Source of the DNA: an uncultured Paenibacillaceae bacterium
GTDB taxonomy: Bacteria > Bacillota > Bacilli > Aneurinibacillales > Aneurinibacillaceae
NCBI GenBank assembly: GCA_937874515.1
Contig: CALNBV010000050.1
Coordinates: forward strand, 1-16,299
Direction: 5' to 3'
DNA length: 16,299 bases
Numbering within the stretch: the first letter of the stretch is position 1; each line of letters starts with the position of its first letter. The notes under the pieces were generated by a model. It was not told where the DNA came from. It searched no databases and saw only the letters and a list, made by a program, of their open reading frames with translations. Of the stretch, positions 1-7,494 are shown piece after piece. The translations under genes and the position numbers were made by a program.

Positions 1-359
1 TTAATGAACGGGTGGAAATATCGCAGTTATTGGCAAAAAGACAAGAATTGCAAGGAATTAAAACAAACGTATTAAAATCGGAACGAGAAGTATTAAACCA
101 ACATATTGATCCTATCCAAACCTATGGTTTTATTGCACCTGCTACACCTGGTATGGTTAGGTTTACCCAATTTAATTTTGACAATCAATCCATCAAACTA
201 TCAGGGCGGACAGTGGATACACAGGCCTTGATTACTTATTATCTATATTTGCAACAAAACCCTAACTTAATGAATGTCAAAATGACCAACGCTTCAGGGG
301 GGACCGGTGGGGTTGAATTTTCCTTCGAGATGAAAAGGAAAGGAATCCAAAAGAAATGA
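1..359 (+). CDS. pilN: PilN-like type IV pilus assembly protein, C-terminal part (cut by window edge)
   Basis: PilN is a bitopic inner-membrane protein that pairs with PilO and links the cytoplasmic PilM ring to the type IV pilus machine. The visible residues begin with a helical, charged stretch (LLAKRQELQGIK). The ferredoxin-like domain typical of the PilN family follows: a VRFTQFNFDNQSIKLSG strand region, a helix around QALITYYLYLQQNP, and the strand NVKMTNAS...GGVEFSFEM. The frame stays open through base 3, and the N-terminal cytoplasmic tail and membrane helix are missing. The GTG at base 12 is therefore an internal codon, and the gene starts left of the window. The stop TGA (357-359) overlaps the ATG of the next gene (ATGA), so the two are translationally coupled, as pilN and pilO usually are. 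The family call is firm; the gene symbol is by homology only. Confidence 0.82.
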   Translation, partial: NERVEISQLLAKRQELQGIKTNVLKSEREVLNQHIDPIQTYGFIAPATPGMVRFTQFNFDNQSIKLSGRTVDTQALITYYLYLQQNPNLMNVKMTNASGGTGGVEFSFEMKRKGIQKK

Positions 360-1008
360 GGAAATTTAATAAACGAGAAAAATTTCTTGTCGGGTCATTT
401 GTTGTAGTCTTAGTCATTTATATTGTTTCTACCTATTGGATCACCCCAATTATTGAAAAGATAGATGAGTTAAAAAAGCAACAAGTAGAACTGAAAGCCC
501 AATGGGATGCCATTAAAAATTGGGTTGGACAGGAAGATAAATTAAATCAACAGGTAAGTGCCATGGAAACAGAGGTTAATCAATTAGTGAATCGGATTCC
601 CCCTGCAAACCAATCTGCTCTATATTGGGATGCCATTAATCGCATTGCCAGTGAATCGGGAGTGGTTTTAACCCGAATGGTAGAAGAAACAACAGCCGGT
701 GGGGCACCCTCTGGGGGAGGGGCTACAGGAGCAGGAGGCACAGAGACAGGAGGAGCAGCGGCAGAAGGTCAAGAGGGAGGAGGAACCCCAACAGGTGAGG
801 CACCTGCGGGCGGTGCACCCACAGGGGGAAGCGAGGCGGGAGCAGGGGTAGGAAAGACCTGGCTGTCAACGGTCCTGAAGCTGGGATTATGCAATTTCTT
901 AATCGTTTGCAAACTATGACTTATGTAAATGCAGTAAAAACAGGAGCCTTTGCATATCAGGACACTTCTGTGATGGCAACTTTTGAATTGGTTTTGGGAT
1001 CGAGATAA
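356..1008 (+). CDS. pilO: PilO-like type IV pilus assembly protein with apparent frameshift
   Basis: The ATG at 356 opens a 187-residue frame ending at 919. Residues about 11-30 form one membrane helix (FLVGSFVVVLVIYIVSTYW). A coiled coil (about 35-80) and the start of the PilO fold (WDAINRIASESGVVLTRM) follow, then about 60 residues rich in Gly, Ala, Thr and Glu (bases about 690-850). After that the frame becomes non-PilO-like (TWLSTVLKLGLCNF). The next frame back carries a good PilO C-terminus from about 865 to the TAA at 1006-1008: NGPEAGIMQFLNRLQTM, then a strand ending ATFELVLGSR. That frame has a TGA at 796-798, so the shift lies between 799 and about 868. One missing base would restore a protein of about 217 residues, normal for PilO. 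It may be a real mutation, a G-run assembly error or, less likely, recoding. The glycine-rich insert is unusual for the family. Confidence 0.75.
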
Positions 1009-1014
1009 TAAATT

Positions 1015-1041
1015 AGGTTACCTTATTAGGTAGCCTTTTTT
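1015..1041 (+). terminator. Rho-independent terminator of the pil operon
   Basis: AGGTTACC (1015-1022) pairs with GGTAGCCT (1029-1036) with one G-U pair and a 6-nt loop, followed by six T (1036-1041). It lies 6 nt after the pilO stop and overlaps the last codons of the convergent MFS gene, so it ends pilus transcription. Confidence 0.75.
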
Positions 1042-2202
1042 ACTTCGAACAAGATACCCCACATAAATGACCAAATAAACAACCATCAATAATGAAGACA
1101 AGAGATACATCATACCATAACCTGTGAATCGTGCTAATAAGCCTAATACAATCGACCCCAGGCCAATTCCTAAATCAAAACCAGAAAAGAACGTCCCGGT
1201 AGCAACACCACGTTTGTGTGGAGGAACCCGGTTGATTACCCAGGCTTGCAGGGCAGGTTGAATCATCCCAAAACCCACACCATAAAAAATGGCGGCGAAA
1301 ACAAGGCCCATTGTGCCTGAAGTAAAAGAAAGGAGAATTAATCCTGCAATCGTGAAAAAGGCACCAGGCAATAGGACCCATTGATGGCCCTTCCGATCAA
1401 ACACTTTCCCGGACAGGGAACGTATAATCATAACCATGGCTGCATTGGCAAAAAAGAACCAGCCCACATTGGTGATGTTTCTTTCAACGCCAAAGAGAGT
1501 GATAAAGGTAACGATTCCACTGTATGTAAATCCAAGCAACAAAGCTAATAAGGTTGGAAAAAGAGCTGTTTTTTCCACAATGGCTTGAAGAAAAGACTCT
1601 TTCTTTGTTTTCTCAAGTAAAGCCTCAGGACGATGCTCTTTTATGAAAAAAGAAAGAAAAATAGAGATGACTGCCAAAAGAGTGGAAATAAAAAAGACAT
1701 AGCCAAATCCCAACTCATTCATAAGCCAAATTCCAAATAGGGGGGATAAAGCCATGGCTAACGTGCTGGAAAGGCCATAATACCCCATTCCTTCTCCTCT
1801 ACGTTGGGGTGGGATAATATCTGCAATAATGGTACCAAATGAAGTGGTTGTCATCCCCCAACCAATGCCATGGGGAATGCGGAGAAGGAGAACAAGGAAG
1901 AAGGTACTCATCCAATAATAACCTGTTACAGATAAGGTGAATAAAATCAGCCCGGCGATTAATACAGGTTTGCGGCCAAAATCATTGGTGGCCTTTCCTG
2001 CAAAGGGTCGTACAAGCAGGGCGAAAAGTGTAAAAATGCCAATAACTAAACCCACCATAAAATTATCCCCACCCATCTTTTCGATATAGGGTGGAAGGGT
2101 TGGGATTAACATTTGAAAACTAATGAATAAAAAAAGATTGGCCAGGGTTGTCATGATAAAATCCCTGGACCATAAAGGAGGACGAGAAGTTGAATTCGTC
2201 AT
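1018..2202 (-). CDS. MFS transporter (12-TM drug/metabolite exporter type)
   Basis: This is a 394-residue major facilitator protein with about 12 hydrophobic segments. The signature motif A sits between TM2 and TM3 (GKATNDFGRKP, residues about 69-79), with a degenerate counterpart in the second half (GKVFDRKGHQW). TM5 carries a glycine/proline-rich stretch (ALSPLFGIWL), in the position of the antiporter motif. The profile fits the YwoG/YfkF-like exporter group of Bacillus, although no substrate can be read from the sequence. An RBS (TAGGAGAAG) precedes the ATG at a normal distance. The gene starts 9 nt after the stop of the upstream sensor kinase, so the two are almost certainly cotranscribed. 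This makes a sensed-and-exported small molecule plausible (inference). The gene is intact and full length. Confidence 0.88.
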   Translation of the reverse strand: MTNSTSRPPLWSRDFIMTTLANLFLFISFQMLIPTLPPYIEKMGGDNFMVGLVIGIFTLFALLVRPFAGKATNDFGRKPVLIAGLILFTLSVTGYYWMSTFFLVLLLRIPHGIGWGMTTTSFGTIIADIIPPQRRGEGMGYYGLSSTLAMALSPLFGIWLMNELGFGYVFFISTLLAVISIFLSFFIKEHRPEALLEKTKKESFLQAIVEKTALFPTLLALLLGFTYSGIVTFITLFGVERNITNVGWFFFANAAMVMIIRSLSGKVFDRKGHQWVLLPGAFFTIAGLILLSFTSGTMGLVFAAIFYGVGFGMIQPALQAWVINRVPPHKRGVATGTFFSGFDLGIGLGSIVLGLLARFTGYGMMYLLSSLLMVVYLVIYVGYLVRSKKGYLIR

Positions 2203-2211
2203 ATTCTTCTC

Positions 2212-3513
2212 CTATTTGAATTTTTTCTTAGAAGGAAACTCAATTGTAAATAGGGTACCTTTGGTTTCATTGCTTTCTAACTGGAGGGTGCCTTTATTTT
2301 TCTTAACTAAATCACTCACAATTGCAAGTCCGATTCCAGTATGATTTTCTTTTGTAGAAAAACCATATTCAAAAATTTTACGCTGAAGGTTTGGCGGAAT
2401 CAGAGGACGGTCATTTTGTACTTGTATACGTACTTTTCCATCAATCCGTTGGGTTGATAGTTTTATGCCATTGCAGGGATACCCGCTGTTACGGATGGCA
2501 TCAGCTGCATTATCCAAAAGATTTCCAATGATTTGATTTAATTCTATAATTTTAATTCCTGTTTCTGTTAAGCTTGAATGCAATTTTAATTCTAATTGGA
2601 TTCCTTCTTGTTGAAATTGGGCCAATTTCGTTTGTAAAAGGGCACTTAGACCTGGATTATCTGAAAGAAGTACTTCATTAATCGATTTTATTTCTCCTGT
2701 TAATTCCTCTAAATACTGAATCATTTTCCCATGATCTTTTTGCTTGGCAAAAATGTAGAGAACTTGTATATGATTGGAAAAGTCGTGGCGTTGAGCCCTG
2801 ATTGTTGTAAATAGAGAATTCACATTCTCAATATACTCTTTGTATATCTGCAACTCTGTTTCACGTTGGTTGGCATGAATCATTTCTTTGATTAAAAGAA
2901 TTAATAAAATCTGAAAGAAGATTAATGTGAGAAGACCTGTGTTAAACAGTTCTTTTCCGTTGGTAAATAAAAATTCCAACACGATGGTGAGCAAATACAT
3001 AAAGGTTAAAATGATATACGTATAAACAGAAATGGTTGCAGGCGCACCTTCACTTAGATTTTTTTTAAAAATGGAGAATTCTTTTCGCCGTACCACATAA
3101 TAGATTGCCGATAATATGATTAAATCAATCCATCCTCCAATTAAGATGAGGAGAGGCAAATGTTTCATTTGTTCAATATTATTTCCAGTGATTGTGGAAA
3201 TAGTAGTGTACGTAATAAATTCCATGATCTGCAAAGTAACCAGTGTGACGATCATGCTGATAAATATCCGTAGAATTGGTATATTGAACACAAATTTTAT
3301 TACGGAAAGAGTAATGAGAAATTGCAGAGATAGGCGTATGGAATCATCAAATTGGGAATGGTTCAAAATCCCAACGAAACAAGCTAATAACAAGGAGGTA
3401 ATGAAATAATTCGTTCTTTTCTCTTTTAGGGAGAATCCTGATAGGGTTAGAACAAATGCCATAATCAGAAACATTTCTGGTATGGTATAAAAAAAGAATT
3501 TAATAAGATCCAT
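2212..3513 (-). CDS. Membrane sensor histidine kinase, SpoB/AgrC/DcuS-like, orphan
   Basis: The protein has 433 residues. Residues 1-212 hold six or so membrane helices with short loops and no large extracellular domain, as in AgrC-type (HPK10) kinases. A linker helix (about 213-235) leads to the phosphoacceptor region RAQRHDFSNHIQ, with His243 the likely phosphorylated residue in a Spo0B-like dimerisation helix pair. The HATPase_c domain follows: N-box NQIIGNLLDNAADA (326-339) and G-box GFSTKENHTGIGLAIV (384-399). The usual DNG element is replaced by QNDRP, a substitution seen in this subfamily. No response regulator is adjacent, so the partner is elsewhere. The downstream MFS gene begins 9 nt later and is presumably its operon partner. 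The AgrC-like topology suggests a peptide or small hydrophobic ligand, but this is inference. Confidence 0.88.
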   Translation of the reverse strand: MDLIKFFFYTIPEMFLIMAFVLTLSGFSLKEKRTNYFITSLLLACFVGILNHSQFDDSIRLSLQFLITLSVIKFVFNIPILRIFISMIVTLVTLQIMEFITYTTISTITGNNIEQMKHLPLLILIGGWIDLIILSAIYYVVRRKEFSIFKKNLSEGAPATISVYTYIILTFMYLLTIVLEFLFTNGKELFNTGLLTLIFFQILLILLIKEMIHANQRETELQIYKEYIENVNSLFTTIRAQRHDFSNHIQVLYIFAKQKDHGKMIQYLEELTGEIKSINEVLLSDNPGLSALLQTKLAQFQQEGIQLELKLHSSLTETGIKIIELNQIIGNLLDNAADAIRNSGYPCNGIKLSTQRIDGKVRIQVQNDRPLIPPNLQRKIFEYGFSTKENHTGIGLAIVSDLVKKNKGTLQLESNETKGTLFTIEFPSKKKFK

Positions 3514-3579
3514 AAAACATAATCCCCCGATAATGGCGAATTTTGTAGGAATTTGTTCGCTTTATATAAACTAATATTA

Positions 3580-3630
3580 CCTTAGGAATGTCCATTTGAC
3601 TATTTATATTTTTAAATTTTTCCTTAGGAA
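3580..3630. promoter_or_regulatory. Paired CCTTAGGAA sites upstream of the kinase/exporter operon
   Basis: The 9-mer CCTTAGGAA occurs at 3580-3588 and 3622-3630, exactly 42 bp apart, or four helical turns. Its core CCTTAGG is nearly self-complementary. Weak sigma-A-like hexamers lie around the left copy on the minus strand (TGGACA at 3589-3594, or TAGTCA at 3597-3602 with TAATAT at 3574-3579). A same-face binding site for a regulator of the kinase/exporter operon is possible; the promoter itself is not well defined. Confidence 0.35.
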
Positions 3631-3678
3631 GAACATTTCCACCGTGTATCAATCCATTATTTCCGAAAAATACATAAC

Positions 3679-4401
3679 TTAAAAACGTTCAGGATGATTG
3701 GTGCAAATAGCGATGCGGGAATCCAAAGAAGCGATTTGTTTCATATGATGTGGGTCGTCCACAGTCCAGGCAATACATTGAATGCCCTGATTAAGTAATG
3801 GTTTGATAAAGGTGGAAGTCAAATATGGATAAGACATGGAAAGTAGGGTAGACCCAGTGTACTGGAGAAGTTCATGAGTTAATACAGGAACACCATAAAT
3901 AAGCAATCCTCGAGTGATATCTGGCCCAACCTGGGAGAAAGTGTGTATCGTTTCATGATTGAAGGAAGTGATTAGAATAGAATTCTCTAGCCTATATCGC
4001 TGAATAAGGGAAACCACTTTTTTTTCAATTCCCTGATAAAAGTCTCCTCCTCTTTTTATCTCTAAATTTAGTTTTTTTCCTCGATTAGAAAAAGGCTTAA
4101 ATGCTTGAAATACTTCTTCTAAAGAGGGGATGGTTTCTTTATTATATTCATTGGAAAACCAGGATCCGGCATCTAACTTTTTTAATTCCAGCAAAGTGTG
4201 GTTTCCCACAAATCCAGTCCCATTGGTGGTTCGTTCTAGGGTATAATCATGTATAATAATGGGAAATCCATCCCGGCTTAATTGGACATCCATTTCAATC
4301 ATATTCACAATAGGATGATTTAGTCCTTTTTTAATACTGAGGAGGGTGTTTTCCGGATAGTGACCGGACCATCCCCTGTGGGCAACAATTGGATTAAGCA
4401 T
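3679..4401 (-). CDS. Glycerophosphodiester phosphodiesterase (GDPD family)
   Basis: This 240-residue cytosolic-type GDPD hydrolyses glycerophosphodiesters, the deacylated phospholipid headgroups, to glycerol-3-phosphate and an alcohol. All core motifs of the TIM-barrel family are present: AHRG (His8, Arg9), PENT (Glu17, Asn18), EMDVQLSRDG (Glu36, Asp38), the catalytic partner His51 in IIHDYTLERTTNGTG, LNLEIK (Glu114, Lys116), ITSF (144-147), AWTVDD (211-216) and the C-terminal TNHPE. There is no signal peptide or membrane helix, unlike the secreted GlpQ, so this is a YqiK/UgpQ-like intracellular enzyme. A strong RBS (AAGGAGG) precedes the ATG. It is divergent from the MBL-fold gene, with only 65 bp between starts. 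No clear terminator is seen after the stop. Confidence 0.93.
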   Translation of the reverse strand: MLNPIVAHRGWSGHYPENTLLSIKKGLNHPIVNMIEMDVQLSRDGFPIIIHDYTLERTTNGTGFVGNHTLLELKKLDAGSWFSNEYNKETIPSLEEVFQAFKPFSNRGKKLNLEIKRGGDFYQGIEKKVVSLIQRYRLENSILITSFNHETIHTFSQVGPDITRGLLIYGVPVLTHELLQYTGSTLLSMSYPYLTSTFIKPLLNQGIQCIAWTVDDPHHMKQIASLDSRIAICTNHPERF

Positions 4402-4466
4402 GGTTTTCCTCCTTCATCTTTCATGGTAATTAAAAGTATACTCTAAGTAAAAGGGAGTAGAGAAGA

Positions 4467-5438
4467 TTGGACCAATTTTTTAGAAAATATGGAATTGCTC
4501 AAGTGACCATTCCTTTGCCTTTTCGTTTAAATCATATCCATTGTTATTTAACTCGTCAAAATGATCAAGATTGGACCATTATTGATACAGGCCTTCATCG
4601 CCAGGAAACCCTGGACACCTGGAAAAAGGCCTTCACCCAATATGGGCTTAAAGAAAGAGATATTAAGAAAATCATTGTGACCCATTATCATCCTGACCAT
4701 TTTGGCTATGCAGGAGAATTGCAAAGGGAAACGACTGCAGATGTCTTAATGGGCAAAAAGGCATACCAGCTGGGGAAGAAGAACTGGACGAAAGAAAATC
4801 AGAAACAAAGTGGACAATTTTATTGCCAGGCAGGGATGGAAGAGAAAACCGTAAAAGAATTAGTGGAACATGACGGGGGATTTTTTTCCATGGTTCGTCC
4901 ATTTCCAGAAGTTACCCATTTTTTGCAAGAAGGGCAACAGATTCAGATTGGTGAATTAACCTTCCGGGCTCTGCATACACCAGGTCATGAGGAAGGGCAT
5001 TTTTGCTTTTATCAGCCCGATGAGAAACTATTAATTTCTGGGGATCATTTGTTAAAGAAGATTACTCCTAATATTTCTTATTTAGGGTTAGGGGATGACA
5101 ATCCTCTTGGCACTTATTTATCTTCTTTAGAGAAACTGGGTGAATTAGAAATAAATTGGGTACTTCCTGGCCATGGTCCTATTTTTAGTGATGCCAGGGA
5201 ACGGATCGATGAAATTATTCAACATCATAAAGAACGTATTATAGAAACCTATGAAACCATAAAAAGGGAAATGACAGCTTTTCAAATATCAAAGCTTCTA
5301 TTTCAACGTGAATTAACCATCCATGAAGAGCGGTTTGCTTTAGGAGAAACCATATCTCATCTGGCCTATTTGCTTGCAAAGGGAGAAATAAAAAAGACCC
5401 CCGATTCACAGGGAGTCTGGCATTATACTAGAAGTTAG
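4467..5438 (+). CDS. MBL-fold metallo-hydrolase
   Basis: This is a 323-residue metallo-beta-lactamase-fold hydrolase with all zinc ligands visible: THYHPDH (His73, His75, Asp77, His78), His174 in HTPGHEEGH, Asp193 in LISGDHLL and His236 in LPGHGP. A C-terminal helical region (about 245-323) follows, as in LACTB2/YflN-type enzymes that cleave thioester or other ester substrates. The physiological substrate cannot be read. The start is TTG at 4467: an in-frame stop (TAG, 4458-4460) lies just upstream, AGGGAG sits at a suitable distance, and the family-typical strand GIAQVTIPLPF begins soon after. The stop (TAG 5436-5438) overlaps the convergent YeiH stop by 3 nt. The last codons contain the YeiH terminator. 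Confidence 0.88.
   Translation: MDQFFRKYGIAQVTIPLPFRLNHIHCYLTRQNDQDWTIIDTGLHRQETLDTWKKAFTQYGLKERDIKKIIVTHYHPDHFGYAGELQRETTADVLMGKKAYQLGKKNWTKENQKQSGQFYCQAGMEEKTVKELVEHDGGFFSMVRPFPEVTHFLQEGQQIQIGELTFRALHTPGHEEGHFCFYQPDEKLLISGDHLLKKITPNISYLGLGDDNPLGTYLSSLEKLGELEINWVLPGHGPIFSDARERIDEIIQHHKERIIETYETIKREMTAFQISKLLFQRELTIHEERFALGETISHLAYLLAKGEIKKTPDSQGVWHYTRS
5390..5418 (-). terminator. Terminator of yeiH-like gene, embedded in the MBL gene
   Basis: Read on the minus strand, AGACTCCC (5418-5411) pairs with GGGGGTCT (5402-5395) around an 8-nt loop, using one U-G wobble, and six T follow (5395-5390). On the plus strand the wobble becomes a C-A mismatch and no T run follows. It should therefore act only on YeiH transcripts while lying inside the MBL coding sequence. 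Confidence 0.7.
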
Positions 5439-6439
5439 TAACCCATCCCACCATATTGGACAAGGACATAGCCTAGAATAGAGAGAAGGATGGACCCAAT
5501 AAAGGCTGCAATAAATGGTTTATATCCAATTTTTTTAAATAGGGTAATGTTGATGCCTAAACCCAGAGCAGCCATGGCCATAGCGATCAATAAATAAGCG
5601 ACAGTAATGATGAATTGGGTCAGTGGTTGTGGAATCACTTGCAGGGTATTCACGCCACTGGCGAGAAGAAAGCCAACAATAAACCAGGGGACGGGAATGG
5701 TCGGGCCCTTGTTCTCTTCCCCTGAAGCTTTTGTTTTATTAAAAAGATAGTAGATTCCCATGGCAATAGGCACTAGCAAAGCCACACGGGATAATTTCAC
5801 AATGATGGCTTCATCAATAGCACTATTTCCACCGGGGACAGCAGCAGCCATAACATGGGCAATTTCATGGAGTGTGGCTCCTGAGAATACACCATAATTT
5901 AAATCAGATAAACCAAGATAGGGAAATAGGAAGGTATATATGAGGGTAAAGAAAGTGCCAAGGATGGCAACGATGGTTACACTAATGGCGATTTCCTGAT
6001 CTTTTGCTTTTACCTGGGGTGCAATAGCGGCAATGGCAGCGGCACCACAAATGGCCGTTCCGCTGGCGGTTAATATGCCCAGTTTTTTATCAACGCCCAT
6101 CCAGCGTGCTAAGGCGTATACGATAAAGAGAGCAAAAAGAATATCTATGACAGATAAAGTGAAAATTTTTGGACCAGCATTGATTAAGTCTATGAAATTA
6201 AGGCGCATGCCTAAAAGAATAATGCCAACTCGCAGGATTCTTTTACTGGTAAATTGAATGCCTGCTTCTGCTCTTGCAGGGACTTTGAACAACCCACTCC
6301 AGAGCATGCCCAGTAAAATGGCGAGTACCAGAAAACCCATGATTTTAAAAAAAGGCAATGTTGAAATCAGTTTCGCAAATAATGCAATCGCAAGTGGAAT
6401 TCCCATACCCATACTCCAATTAAACAATTTCTCTTTCAT
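5435..6439 (-). CDS. yeiH: YeiH/UPF0324 family putative sulfate exporter
   Basis: This is a polytopic membrane protein of about 334 residues from the Cons_hypoth698 (YeiH) family, predicted to export sulfate or related anions. It has about ten hydrophobic segments, a family-typical GIILLGMRLNF segment, the conserved GTAICGAAAIAAIAP stretch and the GATLHEIAHVMAAA motif. A longer frame reaches ATG at 6460. I prefer the ATG at 6439 because GGGGAG lies about 9 nt before it, while the 6460 codon has no clear RBS. A LysR regulator is transcribed divergently, as with yeiE/yeiH in E. coli, which supports substrate-linked control. The stop overlaps that of the convergent MBL gene. The exporter function is by family only and has little direct proof. 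Confidence 0.87.
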   Translation of the reverse strand: MKEKLFNWSMGMGIPLAIALFAKLISTLPFFKIMGFLVLAILLGMLWSGLFKVPARAEAGIQFTSKRILRVGIILLGMRLNFIDLINAGPKIFTLSVIDILFALFIVYALARWMGVDKKLGILTASGTAICGAAAIAAIAPQVKAKDQEIAISVTIVAILGTFFTLIYTFLFPYLGLSDLNYGVFSGATLHEIAHVMAAAVPGGNSAIDEAIIVKLSRVALLVPIAMGIYYLFNKTKASGEENKGPTIPVPWFIVGFLLASGVNTLQVIPQPLTQFIITVAYLLIAMAMAALGLGINITLFKKIGYKPFIAAFIGSILLSILGYVLVQYGGMGY

Positions 6440-6521
6440 TGAATTCTCTCCCCTGCTCATTCTCGATACTTTCTATTGATAACTATAACGATAATTTTTT
6501 ATTATGGGAAATACGTATATT

Positions 6522-6542
6522 AAATACTAATCATAAGTATTT
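6522..6542. promoter_or_regulatory. Candidate LysR operator between yeiH-like gene and its regulator
   Basis: AAATACT (6522-6528) and AGTATTT (6536-6542) form a perfect 7-bp dyad with a 7-bp spacer. A second small palindrome, ATACGTAT (6511-6518), lies next to it and shares the ATAC/GTAT half-site. The spacing does not match the textbook T-N11-A box exactly. Its position, 33 bp before the LysR start and about 80 bp before the yeiH start, fits autoregulation and target control (inference). Confidence 0.4.
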
Positions 6543-6574
6543 GTTATGGTAATTCTAGAAAGGAGGCCATTGTT

Positions 6575-7456
6575 ATGATTGATTCTCTTAAGATTTTTCT
6601 TACGGTTGTTGAGAAAAGGAATTTCTCCAGGGCAGCTGAAGAGCACCATCTTTCCCAACCAGGTGTTAGTTTAACCATTCGTAATTTGGAAGAAACCTTT
6701 AATGTTCAACTTCTTCATCGTTCCCCGAAGCATGTAGAATTAACAAGTGCAGGAGAGATTCTATACCGACATGGGAAAGAAATTCTGCGCCATTATGAAG
6801 AAGCAAAGGAAGAAATTTATTTATTAAAAAATGTTGTGACCGGTTCTCTTAAGATTGGGGGTAGTTTTACAGTAGGGGAATATTTAATACCTGGCATTCT
6901 CGCAAGTTTTATGAATAAATATCCATCGGTAGAATCTCAGGTTTGGATAGGGAATACAGAAGAAGTGGCGGAATGGGTGAGAAATGGACAAATTCATATC
7001 GGGTTGGTTGAAGGGGATGTCCAATCTACAGACGTCATTGAAACCCCTTTTATGGAAGATGAAATGATCGTAATTGTGCCCGGGGGCCATCATATTGCTA
7101 ATGAAGGGGTGATCCATTGGGAAGAACTACAAAATCAAGTATGGGTTTTACGGGAGAAAGGATCAGGAACAAGAACCTATGGGGATGTATTTATAGATAA
7201 AAATAAGTTAAAACCAAAAAAGATATATGAATTTAGCAGCAATCAAGGGGTGAAAGAAGGGGTCATTGCGGGATTAGGATTTTCAATTATTTCCAAATTA
7301 GCTGTGCACAAGGAACTAAAAACAGGGGAATTAAGTACGGTTTCCATTCCTGGAAATAAACAAAGTAGATGGTTGTCCTTTCTCCATGCCAAAAAAGATT
7401 TATCAAAGGTAATAGAAGCTTTTATGATGGAGGTTCGAAATTCAGTAAAGAAATAA
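6575..7456 (+). CDS. LysR-family transcriptional regulator (YeiE/CysL-like)
   Basis: This is a full-length 293-residue LTTR. A winged helix-turn-helix occupies residues 1-60 (the FSRAAEEHHLSQPGVSLTIR region is the HTH). A linker helix (about 60-88) follows, then a periplasmic-binding-protein-like effector domain (about 90-290) beginning LKIGGSFTVGEYLIPGIL. The sequence pattern resembles Bacillus CysL/YwfK and enteric YeiE. In some Enterobacteriaceae, YeiE-type regulators are reported to respond to sulfite. Divergent pairing with the YeiH-family transporter suggests this protein activates that transporter in response to a sulfur oxyanion (inference). A very strong RBS (AAAGGAGG) precedes the ATG. 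The gene is monocistronic and ends at a strong terminator. Confidence 0.9.
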   Translation: MIDSLKIFLTVVEKRNFSRAAEEHHLSQPGVSLTIRNLEETFNVQLLHRSPKHVELTSAGEILYRHGKEILRHYEEAKEEIYLLKNVVTGSLKIGGSFTVGEYLIPGILASFMNKYPSVESQVWIGNTEEVAEWVRNGQIHIGLVEGDVQSTDVIETPFMEDEMIVIVPGGHHIANEGVIHWEELQNQVWVLREKGSGTRTYGDVFIDKNKLKPKKIYEFSSNQGVKEGVIAGLGFSIISKLAVHKELKTGELSTVSIPGNKQSRWLSFLHAKKDLSKVIEAFMMEVRNSVKK

Positions 7457-7459
7457 AGA

Positions 7460-7494
7460 AAGGGACGTTCAATGAAATAGAACGTCCCTTTTTT
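7460..7494 (+). terminator. Strong terminator after the LysR gene, shared with the opposing small ORF
   Basis: An 11-bp perfect stem, AAGGGACGTTC (7460-7470) with GAACGTCCCTT (7480-7490), has a 9-nt loop and a six-T run (7489-7494). It lies just after the LysR stop. In the other direction, the right arm encodes the last codons of the small minus-strand ORF, and a weaker T-rich stretch follows, so it may act both ways. Confidence 0.88.

Noticed and set aside
821..860. Programmed -1 frameshift signal in pilO
   Set aside because: No X XXY YYZ heptamer lies in the correct phase near 799-868, and no Shine-Dalgarno stimulator or stable downstream pseudoknot was seen; a lost base is simpler.
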